Of a stretch of 64,000 bases of DNA, positions 35,410-45,782 are shown one piece after another; position 1 is the stretch's first letter, and each line of letters begins with the position of its first letter. The translations under genes and the position numbers were made by a program. The DNA is from Acanthosoma haemorrhoidale (Eukaryota; Arthropoda; Insecta; Hemiptera; Acanthosomatidae), in assembly GCA_930367205.1 (NCBI GenBank), contig OV884011.1, positions 145,015,937 to 145,079,936 of the forward strand. The letters run 5' to 3'. The notes below the pieces were generated by a model, which worked only from the letters and a program-made list of their open reading frames with translations, did no database searches and was not told where the DNA came from.

Positions 35410-37370
35410 ATGGTAGATTACCAAGTTTTAAATTTTAACGTTGATGGTCTCCTGACCAAAATAGATGAGGTAGAAGTGCAGCTAGCGCTCTACCGACCAG
35501 ATATTGTAGTTTTGACAGACACTAGGGTATCTACACAATCTTTCCACATTAAAGGTTATTCAACTGCCATTGAAAGGGTAAACGGTTACGGAGGAGTTCT
35601 AATTGCTATACGCCTTGGTATCAATTGGAAGAAAGTGGCTTCACCGCTGGTTACAACTGATCTCAAGCTACACCACTTGACAGTTAAGGTAAATTTGGGG
35701 AGACCCATTTACCTTACCGCCCAATACAGAAGACCGTACGCGTCTCTGCAGCAGTACTCAGCCTTGCTACACGCATGTGCGCAGAGATCTAACCACTGGG
35801 TGGTGAGAGATCTCAACGCAAAACATACCATGTGGCATAACACCGTAACAAACAAGGCTGGGAGACTCCTGTAGAGGACACCGTTTACGGTCGTTCACCC
35901 CCAGACTTTTACTTTTCGACATAGAGGTAACCCACAAGCTACCTCAACGCTTGACTTACTACTGACAAAACAACCCCACCGCATCACTAGTTGCACCGCA
36001 CTTGACTTTATTACCTCTGACCACAGACCAGCACTGTATGCAGTGGATGGTAAAGTGGCGAGCCCTCGCCCCACGAGATACGACTATCGTCGTGCCGACT
36101 GGGATCTGTATCGGTAGCAAAGTTATCATAACCTGCATACGGTACCCATTCTCCACACGAAAGAAGAAGTAGATCTTCATCTAACTTTCATAACTGATGT
36201 GATCATAGACGCAGCAAACACCGCGATCCCGAAGTTCCCTCCTATGCCACCGTCTCTGCGACCACCTCCAGGCCACATTCTTAAAATTATATCCTTGCGC
36301 CATACTTGGAAGAATAGATGGTACAGGACGAGAGATCAGCAAGCCAAGGTTGTTGTGAATTCTCTCACGACGCAAATCCGGGGCTTGATGAAACTCTGGA
36401 ATACAGCACAGTGGCATAAGAGACTTCGTAGCACTCGCGGAGATCACAGAAAGTTCTGGAAGCTTGAAGATTAAAAAAGGCAAGGCAGCTACTGTCCGTC
36501 TTCACGAAGGCCTTCTTACTTAATCTTCTTACTGCTGAGCAACAGGAAACTAAACTAGCCGACCACTACGCTACGGATATTATGGCTAGGATGGGCGACC
36601 ACCATCCGCCTCCTCCGCTAGATGTGGAACAGAACCACATGTTTGTATCACCGAAGCAGCTCAAGGCGATTCTTCACCGGTGTCAGGGAAACTGAGCACT
36701 AGGGCACGACGGGATACAAACAGTGCTGCTCAAAAAAATGCGAGGAGACGGATAGTACAACTCGCAAACTTATACAACTCTTGTATAAGATTGCGGTACT
36801 TTCCTGACACATGGAAACAAGCCATCTTTTCCCATTACTAAAGCCAGCCAAGAGTGGAGATCACCCAGCCCACTACCGCCCGATCAGTCTGCTACCACAG
36901 ATGGGGAAATATATCAAAAGAATTTTCTCAAAGATTACTGCTCGGAAAATGACATCATTCCGCCAGAGCAGACTGGATTCCAATCCAGTATGAGCGCAGA
37001 GCACCTCCTTCTGAAGGTGCAGGCAGAAGCTATCTATAATATGAATAGAAACATAGCCACGGCTATGATTTCCATTGATGTTTTCAAACTGTATTCAATT
37101 ATGGCTAGCTTCCTGAAAAACAGATCGTTGCGGGTGCGGGTGGATGATAGCTTCTCCGAAGCTGTGCCACTGACCTGTGGAGTACCCCAAGGAGCCGTCT
37201 TATCCCCTGTACTATTCAACGTATACACGTCTGAGATTGTTGGAGCCCGGTACAAAAATACCACAGCTACTGCTTTCGCAGATGACATAGCGGTGTACAG
37301 TAGCAGCATGAGCGCCAAGGGAGCTCTAATACAGGCTGAATTAGCTAATGAAATTAGCTGAATGACCAGA
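35410..37370 (+). pseudogene. Jockey C ORF2 remnant (endonuclease and RT)
   Basis: ATG 35410 opens the endonuclease (NFNVDGLLTKIDEVEV) and is open for 154 codons to a TAG at 35872-35874, where A reads TTG. Downstream pieces of the same protein are recognisable in several frames: the linker (RPPPGHILKI), YRPISLLPQMGK near 36870, TGFQSSMSAEHLLLK near 36975, the RT core CGVPQGAVLSP and the catalytic FADD near 37280. At codon 326 of A, where A has TAG, C has TTG. A ~110 bp gap lies near 37085. Not functional. Confidence 0.85.
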
Positions 37371-37470
37371 TCAGTGAGAGATTGGGGAGACTCACTTGGG
37401 TAAGACTGACTGCGTAATTTTATTATAGTAATAGTATGTATTTAACAATATATTTCGTTAAACGCAGACA

Positions 37471-37506
37471 GGAGAGAGGGAGAGGGGGGAGAGAGAGAGA
37501 GAGAGA
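37471..37506. repeat. (GA)n microsatellite
   Basis: Nearly pure AG-rich run, ggagagagggagaggggg then (ga)n. Confidence 0.85.
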
Positions 37507-37771
37507 CACTGATAGCAATGTTTGTAAACAGGGTTCAACGGTGCGTATTTATAAGTATTTTGATCCCCGGGAATCAGCAGTCGACTGTGAAACATCGCGC
37601 TGTCTACATCGGAGTTGGAGGTCTCCCGATTCTCGACTTGTGTCCCACTGATGTCTGTTGACACTCGAGATGAACTTTCTTCTATTTTTCTCACTTAGCA
37701 CCCAATGCTCGTTGCGCTCAAGCTGTGCCATAAATGAAGATCAACCCGACGCGTAAGGTACCGATCAACGA

Positions 37772-37798
<27 letters not shown>
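37772..37798. repeat. (CT)n microsatellite
   Basis: Thirteen uninterrupted CT dinucleotides, complementary to the GA tract 265 bp to the left. Confidence 0.9.
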
Positions 37799-37802
<4 letters not shown>

Positions 37803-38437
37803 GTGAATTAACAATCGATAATCATTTGTTTATTTTCTTATTAATGAAGTATTATTAATTTTAGTATTAAGTTTACTGAATAAAGATTTATTTGTTTTGC
37901 TTTAATATTTGTTTTTATTCAGTTTCTTCATTTATATTTAAAATTGATTTAGTGTAACAATTTCTTTCTGGCATATAGGCTGTAATATCAATTGGAAGTC
38001 TGGCCAATATTTTGATGGTTATTTTCAACTGTGATGGTGAGTTCGCAGTTTCCATGAATGATCGGTTTCTCTTTTTTTATTTCAGCTCGTCTTCAGCGAT
38101 TACTTCCTTATTCATTACTTTCGTTTGCATCCATTATTTTCCTTGTTCCTTTTCTGTCTTTTATTTCCACAATTCGCATTTTGTCGGAGCTGCTGCTGGA
38201 CGTCTTCAAACTTACAAAACCATTGAAGCCGGCGAAAACTTTTGAGAATCGAGGATTTCAGGGTCAAATCTAACTCTGCTCCGCGTTTCGACAACCACAA
38301 ATTCACACTCGGTATCTAAGGGTAGGCGAAAACCGTCCGGATCCCAAAGGCGAGTGTGAACCGGAGAGAGGCAGACTGGATTGCAATGGAAGTCACTGCT
38401 GGTCTTATTTGCAGGGCCACGGCAACCGTCGTCCGCG

Positions 38438-39158
38438 AGGGAGAGGTCTCTACCAAGGAGGTGCTAGTTTTAGCAAGACGAAGGCAGAGAATCTCACTAG
38501 GAAGGTGCGCGGTCTGACTAAGCCGGGTTAAAACATAGCTAGGTTACGAAAGAGAGATGTAGAGGTAGTTGAAGTAGAATGAGAAGTCCATGGTTTGAGT
38601 AGAGCAGCGGCGCCAGTGCAGAGGGAGAGGAGAGAGTAGTGTTCCAGAGGTCCGATTAGTTATGCTAATTTTTTTTTTTTTTTTTTTCATTTCAAAACCT
38701 CTTTATTGATAATATATATACAATGACAAAAATAAATAAATAAATTTGGAATTACAGTTGTCTCCTCGTGCTGCATTCGCAGATGCATATTAAGGAGTGC
38801 ATAAAAATATAATACTTTCAGATTGTTGTTAATAAGTCCAATACACATACACTCACTAGGTGATGAGGCTCACCTTCAGCTTGCGACCGTGGAAAACACT
38901 AACACTAAAACCTAAACCTAGAACCTAAGACTAAAGCGTTCCAGCCGCGACAGCGTCTTGCCATGCTAATTTTCTGGGAGGCCCAAGCTTATATAGGAGG
39001 CCAGCCAGTAGGGTGGGGGTATGTCCCCACCAACGGCTGACGCCCCCACTCTCACTGACGTCATAACCTTTATTAAACATATGAAAACAGTGATAGATAT
39101 GATTTGATCGAGAAGAGGGTGACTTATAATTACTTATAATCAAGAGGTGGCCACAACA
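38438..39158 (-). repeat. LTR-like repeat RX, copy 1, with an inserted Jockey tail (D)
   Basis: Shares ~410 bp with 47823-48444. Read on the minus strand it starts TGTTGTGGCCACC, carries a full CRE palindrome TGACGTCA (39056-39063) and a TATA box (TATATAAG, near 38984), then a GC-rich leader-like stretch. A TG start and a promoter layout are typical of an LTR, but no matching second LTR or coding body is seen, so this is inference. The end at CCACAACA is exact in both copies. D (38673-38964) interrupts it ~15 bp downstream of the TATA box. Confidence 0.65.
38673..38964 (-). mobile_element. Jockey-family 3' fragment D inserted in RX copy 1
   Basis: The poly(T) on the plus strand marks a minus-strand insertion. 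The fragment ends in the last codons of ORF2 (QDAVVAGTL-like) plus a 3' UTR from a subfamily diverged from A. It is flanked by gctaatttt (38664-38672 and 38965-38973). The conserved stem-loop is at 38762-38797, with a perfect TGCAT/ATGCA inner stem. Confidence 0.85.
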
Positions 39159-40330
39159 CACGTGTTCTTGACAGTGTTGCGTTCTCTAATCAGTTTTAGG
39201 ATGTATTCCGGAGGTTTCCTCAGAGAAGGGGGTTTCGAAGAAAATTTCGGAATCGAAGCATTGGTGGCTCGGTCGATGACATCTTGAAGCTGGTAGACAG
39301 CGTAGTCCATATCCCAGGTGTGTCTCAGAAGCGCAATTATGGGCAACTTGGTCTTGATGAGATGCTTGTAGAGGTCCCACCGGGCCTCATCATACCTGTA
39401 TTTAGAAGCAGGCGGCTCTGGCATGTCGCCTTCTAGTTCATAGAGCACAGGTCGATGGTCGGAAGTGGCGAAGTCCAGGGCGGAGCACCCGGTGACTCGG
39501 TTGGGCTGCTGCGTCAGTAGTAGGTCGGGCGTGGAGGTCCTGTTGGGGTTGGCAAAGCTACGGAAGGTCGGCAGGCCTGGGTGGATGACCGTGAACGAAG
39601 GGCACTCCGTGCTTCACTAAGACTACTACTCCTCCAGAGATGGTCTCCGTGTCGTGGCGGTAGGCGGTATAACCCGGGAGTCAGCAGAAATGAATCTTCT
39701 TCAGCCGGGTTTCTGAGAGGACGGTGACGTCTGGTGAATGGCAACGTAAAAGTTTCTCTACGTCGGCTTGTTTGGGCCGAAGGGCGCAAACGTTGTAATT
39801 TAAAATTACATGGCCGATCATTCGGATGCCCTGTAGAGCCGTGCTAATACCCTCTCTACCAGCCCGGTGAGCTGGGAAGTCAGCTGGTTCTTGGCTGTGA
39901 GCTTAGCGCTCATCTTATTAAGCATTGCATCGGTGTTAGAGGCGGGTTGAGGCAGGGGTGCTGGGAGTACTTCTTCCGGAGCCCTGGTTAGTCCGGAAGC
40001 CACCTCAGAGTGGGAGACAGTCTGTCGTTGTGGAGGGGGGGGCAGGCATGTATGTGGCCTTTTTCGGCCCGGCTGTAATATTCTGAGCCTGCTTGCGAAG
40101 CTCCAAGGCCTGCCGAAGTTTTATCCTATATGGGCACTGCTGGTATGAGGCTACATGGCCTTCCCCGCAATCGGCGCACTTAAGGGAAATTTAGGCGTCC
40201 CTTGGGTAGTCCTTTGTCTCATGAGGTAGGCTGCACCTCACGCACTTTGCTTGTTTAAAGCAGTACCGCCTAGTATGGCCGTACTCTTGGCAATTTAGGC
40301 AAATTGCCTAACTCCCTAACTCCCTTACTC
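39159..40330 (-). pseudogene. Degenerate Jockey fragment F (ORF1 C-terminus and endonuclease)
   Basis: Read leftwards from ~40330 it shows pieces of CCHC knuckles (CADCGEGHVASYQQC-like) and the ORF1 C-terminus. The ORF2 endonuclease follows (NVCALRPKQADVE and TVLSETRLKK near 39800-39700, then GLRHF/RPSTCALYELEG). The linker region is YRYDEARWDLYKHL ... PPEYILKLIRERN (39159-39420). Frameshifts, stops and a deletion after GVPFVH make it non-functional. It is a different subfamily from A-C. It abuts the exact end of RX, so RX probably inserted into this Jockey; the other half is not found on the far side. A short taactccc repeat lies at its right end (40311-40338). Confidence 0.75.
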
Positions 40331-40450
40331 CCTAACTAGAGTGTGTGTGATCCAGGTGTCCATTCGTCTCAAAGCCTCAGACGATTGTATACCGTGGCCG
40401 TTATGTCGGCCATACTGTTTTTTTGTTGTTTTTTTTTACTGTGGGTGGGT

Positions 40451-40640
40451 TTTTTTGTTTTTTTTAATTATTTCAAAACCGCTTTATTTATCAAAATTTT
40501 TACAATATACAAATTTTTCATTTACAAATTTCTCCTCTTACTGCATACGCAGATGCATTCGAATGAGGTTAGCATTACAATAATAATATTCTATTTGAAG
40601 TTAAAATTACAATGCACTGGGTTCAGGACAGTTAAAGAAC
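40451..40640 (-). mobile_element. Jockey-family 3' UTR fragment G
   Basis: T-rich start, then tttcaaaaccgctttatt as in D, and the conserved stem-loop (40532-40568) with a perfect inner stem TGCAT/ATGCA and a CTGCGT loop. The 5' limit is uncertain; similarity fades after ~40600. Confidence 0.55.
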
Positions 40641-40757
40641 TTCACTACTTGATGGATTTTTTAAAAAGTTAGTGGAAAGTACAACAAAGCAAACGGCAAA
40701 TCTTAGTCTTAGGTCTAAGTGGGAAGAGAATGTGAGCTAATTCATTCTAGAGGAAGT

Positions 40758-41770
40758 TTATATAGGGGAGGATGAGCGGATGTAAGTCAGTGCTGCTTCA
40801 GCTGCTGATGCAGGTTCTTTGCATCCAAAACTCCTCCCTTCTTTAGGATACTTGTTCCATCGATAATTAGGCGCATATGGAGCGTTCAGGTTAAGTTTGA
40901 GCCTAGTAAAATCCGCTGGTGGAAGGATTTGTGTTGTAGAAGTTGGTGCAGAAGCTAAGGTAGGGTTATAGGTGATAGTAGGGGGTGGAATACAAGTGGT
41001 ATTGGGATTACAGAGTTTCATTTTAATGCAATACAATAGAGTTAGTATTCCTAAGGTACCTATAATACTACAAATGATAAAATATATGGAACTATTATTA
41101 GTGTTAGTAATAGGGTTTAACATGATTATGGTTATATTGGGATCTATTAATTCAGAATTATTGTACAATGGTATTTTGTAAGATTCTCGATACATAGTTT
41201 TACATTCAGAATCTTCAATATGCATGGGCATCTTGGGGGGTTCTGAAAAACATTCATCTTGGGATATATTTACTAGGGATATGAGGGGTAAATAAATGGT
41301 GTTATTTTTGTTACTGTCATCTAACTTACGATTATTAACAATAATGTATGAACTTATGTCGTCAATATAATTAATGTTGAGTAGTTTTTATTGAGTATAA
41401 TTACATTCATTTGTTGAACCTAATAATATAATATTTTTTTATACATTTGTTATCTAGTAAAGTAGAATTAGTACAGTAATACTTATTAATGAGATAATTA
41501 CACTTAACGTTATAAAGGTTATCGTTTTTTTCTAAATACTATTGTTTTTCTCGTATTAATAGAATAATAAAGTTTATTTTTATTTACAGGAATTGATCTA
41601 CAAATACATAGAGTATTTCCTCATGTGTAGTACAGTGCATTTTGCTCATAATCCATAATATCTCTGTTTGTCTTGAAGCTAAAGTTACATTTTGGTGTAT
41701 GTCATGTAAGTAATCGACTCCCAGCTGTAGACGATCGAGAAAAAGGAATGAATAAGGAGGTAGATGATAT
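40758..41770 (-). pseudogene. env-like (membrane fusion glycoprotein) remnant of an LTR element
   Basis: The minus strand reads, from ~41770, a segment like the stem of insect retroelement envelope proteins (LQLGVDYLHDIHQNV ... ASRQTEILWIMSKMHC). It is followed by stops and an AT-rich interval (~41590-41390), then a longer open stretch ending at the TAA 40758-40760. The latter has paired cysteines (SQDECFSEPP, EDSECKTM), several N-glycosylation sequons, one transmembrane helix (IYFIICSIIGTLGILTLLYC) and a ~85-residue Pro/Thr-rich cytoplasmic tail. Known role of the family: fusion glycoprotein of errantivirus-type elements. The N-terminal half, including any cleavage site, is missing, and stops interrupt the rest. 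It lies opposite in strand to Gypsy Y, so it probably does not belong to it. Family assignment is by overall layout, not by a diagnostic motif. Confidence 0.5.
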
Positions 41771-41926
41771 AATGTGATGGTTTGTTTTATAACTGGCTTT
41801 ATTCTCCTCCTGGTCCTCTATACACACGTTACGGGTTTGTTTACCTTAGGCTACGTGGTATTAGTCTTAACATTGCCATACCGCTAGCCGTAACTTGTAG
41901 TCTTTGAGACATAGACCCGTGAACGC

Positions 41927-44900
41927 TTGTTGCGTGAAGATCCCTCGTTGAGTAAAACAGTTGCTTTTTGCAAATCTGTGGAGATGGCAGCCGACAACTT
42001 ACGAGTAATCAAGGAACCAGAAGATCAACAGCAGCTAGAGGTCTTCAAGTTGGTGAGGAGTAACAATCAGCAGTCTGTAAATAATAATTATGTTGATAAG
42101 CCAGTACTAAATAAGGATTTGTTGAATAAGTCTGGAAATAGGAGTAAATTTCTTGATTGTACACGTTGTGGGCAGAAACACTCAAAGAATCGTTGCTCTG
42201 CGTTTGGCCAAAAGTGTTATAAATGCAATAAAATTGGGCATTGGGCTACAATGTGTGGTAGAGGAGTGAAAAAAGTTGAAAATGTGGGTGTTTCTGATCA
42301 CAATGAGGCATTTGATGATTCTGGCATTGGTTACATTAAAGTAAATCAAATAAATAAAAACAAAAACTGTGAATGGTTGGAAAATATAGAAATTAATGGA
42401 AAATTAATTTTGTTCAAATTAGATACTGGTGCCGAAACCAATGTTATATCATTGCATTTGCTAAAAAATGAGTTAGGAATGAGCAAGTCTGATGTTTCCA
42501 ATACTAGCACTGTATTGGAGGCATTTGGGGGGTTCAAAATAAAACCTATTGTTGCAATCAAGTTGAAAATTAGTTATCAGAATAAATGTTGTACAACAGA
42601 ATTTGTAGTTCTTGAGGAAAATGTAGGTTTTCCAATTTTGGGACTCCGAACATGTTTGGATTTAAATTTAATTAAAAAAGTAGAAGATAGCAAAACTACC
42701 AATTTCTCAAAATTTCTGGAGCAAAATAATGATGTTTTTAAAGGTTTAGGTTGCTTTCCAGACTTGTGTTCATTAAAATTGAAAGAGGGTGCTATTCCAA
42801 AATCAAGCCCTGCTCGCAGGGTTCCATTTAAAATTAAAGATAGATTAAAAGAGACCCTGATAAACTTAGAAAAAAATAAGGTTATTGCAAAGGTTGAGAG
42901 CCCAGGAGAATGGGTCAATAATATTGTCATAGTGGAAAAGCAAGACTCATCATTGCGAATTTGTGTACACCCTCAACAATTATATAAATATCTCATTAGA
43001 GATTACTATGAAATCCCAACAATCGAGGATATATCTGTCAAGCTAGCCAATAAAAAATTTTTCTGTCTCTTTGATTTGAAACAGGGTTTTCATCAATTGG
43101 TTTTGGATGAGGCTTCTAGTGATTTGTGCTCATTCAGTACACCTTTTGGACTTTATAAATATCTCAGAGCACCATTTGGGTTATCAGTGTTACCTGAATG
43201 CTTTCAAAAATTGACCCAAAAGTATTTTGGCCATTTGCAAGGTGTCACAGTTTACTTTGATGATATTCTGTGTTCTGCAGAATCAGAGGAGGAATCGCAG
43301 GGAATTGTGAATGCTGTTGTGGGTGTGGCTCGAAAAAATAATATTAGATTCAACCCAGAAAAAGTTCAATATTTCGTTAAAGAGGTTAAATTCCTGGGGT
43401 TCTTGTTTAGTGGACATGGGCATAAGCCGGATCCAGACCGGATCCGTGTTATTAATGAGCTAAAAGCACCACGTAACGTTAAGGAACTACAAAAAATGTT
43501 AGGAATGGTGAATTTTCTACGCAGCCACTTACCGAATTTGTCTCAGGTTTTGTCTCCCTTCCACCTGTTGCTAAAAAAGGGGTCAGAATGGTTATCGACC
43601 TCACTTCATGATAAGAAGTTTCTTGAATTGAAGGAACTTCTTGGCAATGCAACATTGTTGAGTTCTTTTGACCCTACTAAAAAAGTATAAATCCAAGCTG
43701 ATGCTAGTAAGGATGCCCTGGGTTGTGCACTTTTTCAAGAAGGTAGACCTATCCTCTTTGCTGGTAGGTCATTGACAGATTTTGAATGCAATTATGCTCA
43801 GATTGAAAAGGAAATGCTTGCTGTTGTTTTTGCGTTTACCAAATTCCACAAATATGTATATGGTCATTCCAGTGTTACAGTTTTTTCTGATCATTCGCCA
43901 CTGACATCTATTTTTACACATATACTATATATAAGTAAGATAGTTAACAATCGAATAAAACGAATGAGATTGAATTAAAGTATCTGCCCGGAAAATTCAC
44001 GTATATCGCAGATTTTTTATCTCGTAATTTTGTCAAATCTGACCTTGATGATGATCCATCTATGCTGGAGAGAGTGCATTGTTTGGGAGCCAAAATCAAT
44101 TTTACGGATGAAAAATACTCTAAGTTTGTAGCTGAAACCCAGCAGGGTCCGTCTCTTTCACAAATAACTGAATTCTATCGTAATGTTTGGCCGTCAAAAT
44201 TAGAATCCACTGTAGCTCCCGAAGTGGTCCATTTTTATAAATTTCGTAATGATATATGTGAAGAAAATGGTTTATTATATTTAGAGAATAGGTTGATTGT
44301 TCCGGTTGCATTGAGGCGGTTTATCCTGGATCTCTTGCATGAGACCCATTTAGGTTTAAAATAAAGAACACAGTTAAGAATTTTTTTTATTGGCCAGGGT
44401 TAATGTCTGATATAGTAGGTTTGGTGTCGGATTGTATAGTGTGTTAAACATTTCAAAGGAGTAAGATAAAAGAAGAGCTGCTCCCACATGATATTCCGAA
44501 TATCCCTTTTTATAAGGTTGGGCTTGGCATAGCTGAATTCGATAGAAAGAATTTTTTAATCCTTGTTGATTACTACTCCAGATGGGTGGAAGTAATTCCT
44601 ATAAAAGATAAATCCAGTTCAACCATCATAATGTCAATTTTTGCGAGATTTGGGATTCCTAGGATCATCATTGCAGACAACAACCTATTTGGTTCTGCAG
44701 AATTTCGAAATTTTGCTCAACAATGGGCGACAGAAATAAAAACAGTAAGCCCTCATTATCCTCAGAGTAATGGTCTCGCAGAAAAATATGTTGGTATTGT
44801 CAAATCTATGTTGAAAAAATGCCAGATTAGTGGCCAAGATTTTAATTTGTACCTATTAAATTACAGAAGCTCACCAGTGGCAGGTTTGAATAGTTCTCCT

Positions 44901-45458
44901 TCTCAATTATTAATGAGTAGGAATCTAAGAACCAAATTACCAATTCGCAATGATGACCTTCTTCCAACAGCTTATGTAAATAATAATTTTAGTGGTGCAC
45001 AAAAAGATAAGCAGAAACATGTTTATAATAAAGGTTCTAAAACTCCTGATAATTTTGTTGCACCTGTGCTGGTTCAAAATAAATTTACTAAGTTATGGGC
45101 TCAAGGGTACATTGTGAAAAAATTAGATTTTCGATCTTATATAGTTGATATTAATGGCAAAAGATACAGGAGAAATTCTAGGTTTATTAGGAGATAAAAG
45201 AAACCACTAATATCTGAGGCAGATTTAAATAGATATAATAAAGATTGTAAACCCCCTTTAGCTGAAACAAATTATAATGATGATTTACAATGTCATGAAA
45301 ATTGTGATGAAAAACTAAATGAAACTCTTGAAGATAATATGTTTGGCCAGGAAGCTGGTAATAATGATAGTGGTAATAATTTTGTTAATAACCCTGAAGG
45401 TTGTTACCAAACTAGAGCAGGAAGAGTGGTAAGGCGACCAAAAAGATTTCAAGAGTAA
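41927..45458 (+). pseudogene. Gypsy Y pol remnant (protease, RT, RNase H, integrase)
   Basis: The first open block (41927-43690) holds the gag end, two knuckles (CTRCGQKHSKNRC and CYKCNKIGHWATMC), a protease (LDTGAETNV, ~166) and RT with YFDDILCS (~443). A TAA at 43688-43690 interrupts the start of RNase H, which resumes as QADASKDALGC. A lesion near 43925-43980 shifts the frame. The integrase zinc region (44062-44364) and core follow after further stops. The first DDE Asp is replaced by Gly (VGLGIAEF, near 44525, where the family has D), and the second motif reads IADNNLFG. The core ends RNSRFIRR at 45195, and a tail runs on after a stop to 45458. Closest in character to the K02A2.6-like Gypsy group. 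Not functional. Confidence 0.88.
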
Positions 45459-45581
45459 AGATAAGGCCTAATTAGTATCATCCTAAGATTGTAATTGTTT
45501 TTTTTATTTTAGATTCCTACAGCTATGGTGCTTAGTGATTAAAATGTTTTTTGTTTTTTTTAAGTATAAATTGAGAGACTT

Positions 45582-45592
45582 GAAGGGGAGGA
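45582..45592 (+). other. Polypurine tract of Gypsy Y
   Basis: GAAGGGGAGGA directly before TGTTTGGATATAG, the expected start of the 3' LTR. Confidence 0.7.
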
Positions 45593-45782
45593 TGTTTGGA
45601 TATAGTATGTTGTATATTTGAGAATATGGTGACAACACTGTCGTTACCTTTTTGTATGGTTATATGTTGTTGACATAGAGCTGGTTTAGAGTCTTAGTTA
45701 CCATGATCTGTTGTGATTTAATTATGATTAATAAATGTGAATACAAATGTAACAGTTTTGTTTATTTAATAATAGCCACACA
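45593..45782 (+). repeat. Probable 3' LTR of Gypsy Y
   Basis: Begins TGTTTGG right after the polypurine tract, contains AATAAA near 45730, and probably ends around taatagccacaca. The right boundary is a guess because no second LTR is present for comparison. Confidence 0.55.

Larger units (their letters stand above)
33921..37421 (+). mobile_element. Jockey element C, both ends truncated, degenerate
   Basis: It begins directly after the poly(A) of B with no DNA between, ~42 nt inside the 5' end of A (tcacattgtctgctgccat against acacatctctgctgcca). ORF1 is open; ORF2 is broken by several stops and small deletions. The copy ends after taagactgactgcgtaatttt (A ~24215), so the last ~0.8 kb, with 3' UTR and poly(A), is missing. 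Loss of the 3' end is not expected from target-primed reverse transcription and implies a later deletion or rearrangement. Confidence 0.9.
37422..38437. other. Unassigned 1.0 kb between Jockey C and repeat RX
   Basis: Contains a (GA)n tract (37471-37506) and a (CT)n tract (37772-37798) about 265 bp apart in opposite orientation. Next comes AT-rich DNA with AATAAA near 37877, then a higher-GC stretch 38200-38437. The few open frames have no recognisable domain. It may be internal sequence of the RX element or another repeat; I cannot assign it. Confidence 0.5.
41915..45782 (+). mobile_element. Ty3/Gypsy element Y, 5'-truncated and decayed
   Basis: Starts inside the end of gag, covers pol, then shows a polypurine tract and probably the 3' LTR. 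No 5' LTR or upstream gag is found. It is unrelated in sequence to Gypsy X. Stops, a frameshift and a lost catalytic Asp show it is inactive. Confidence 0.88.

Noticed and set aside
38600..38640. TGGCGCC-like tRNA primer site in the RX leader (minus strand)
   Set aside because: The seven bases resemble a Lys-type site, but the following bases do not extend the match and the RX right LTR boundary is unknown.
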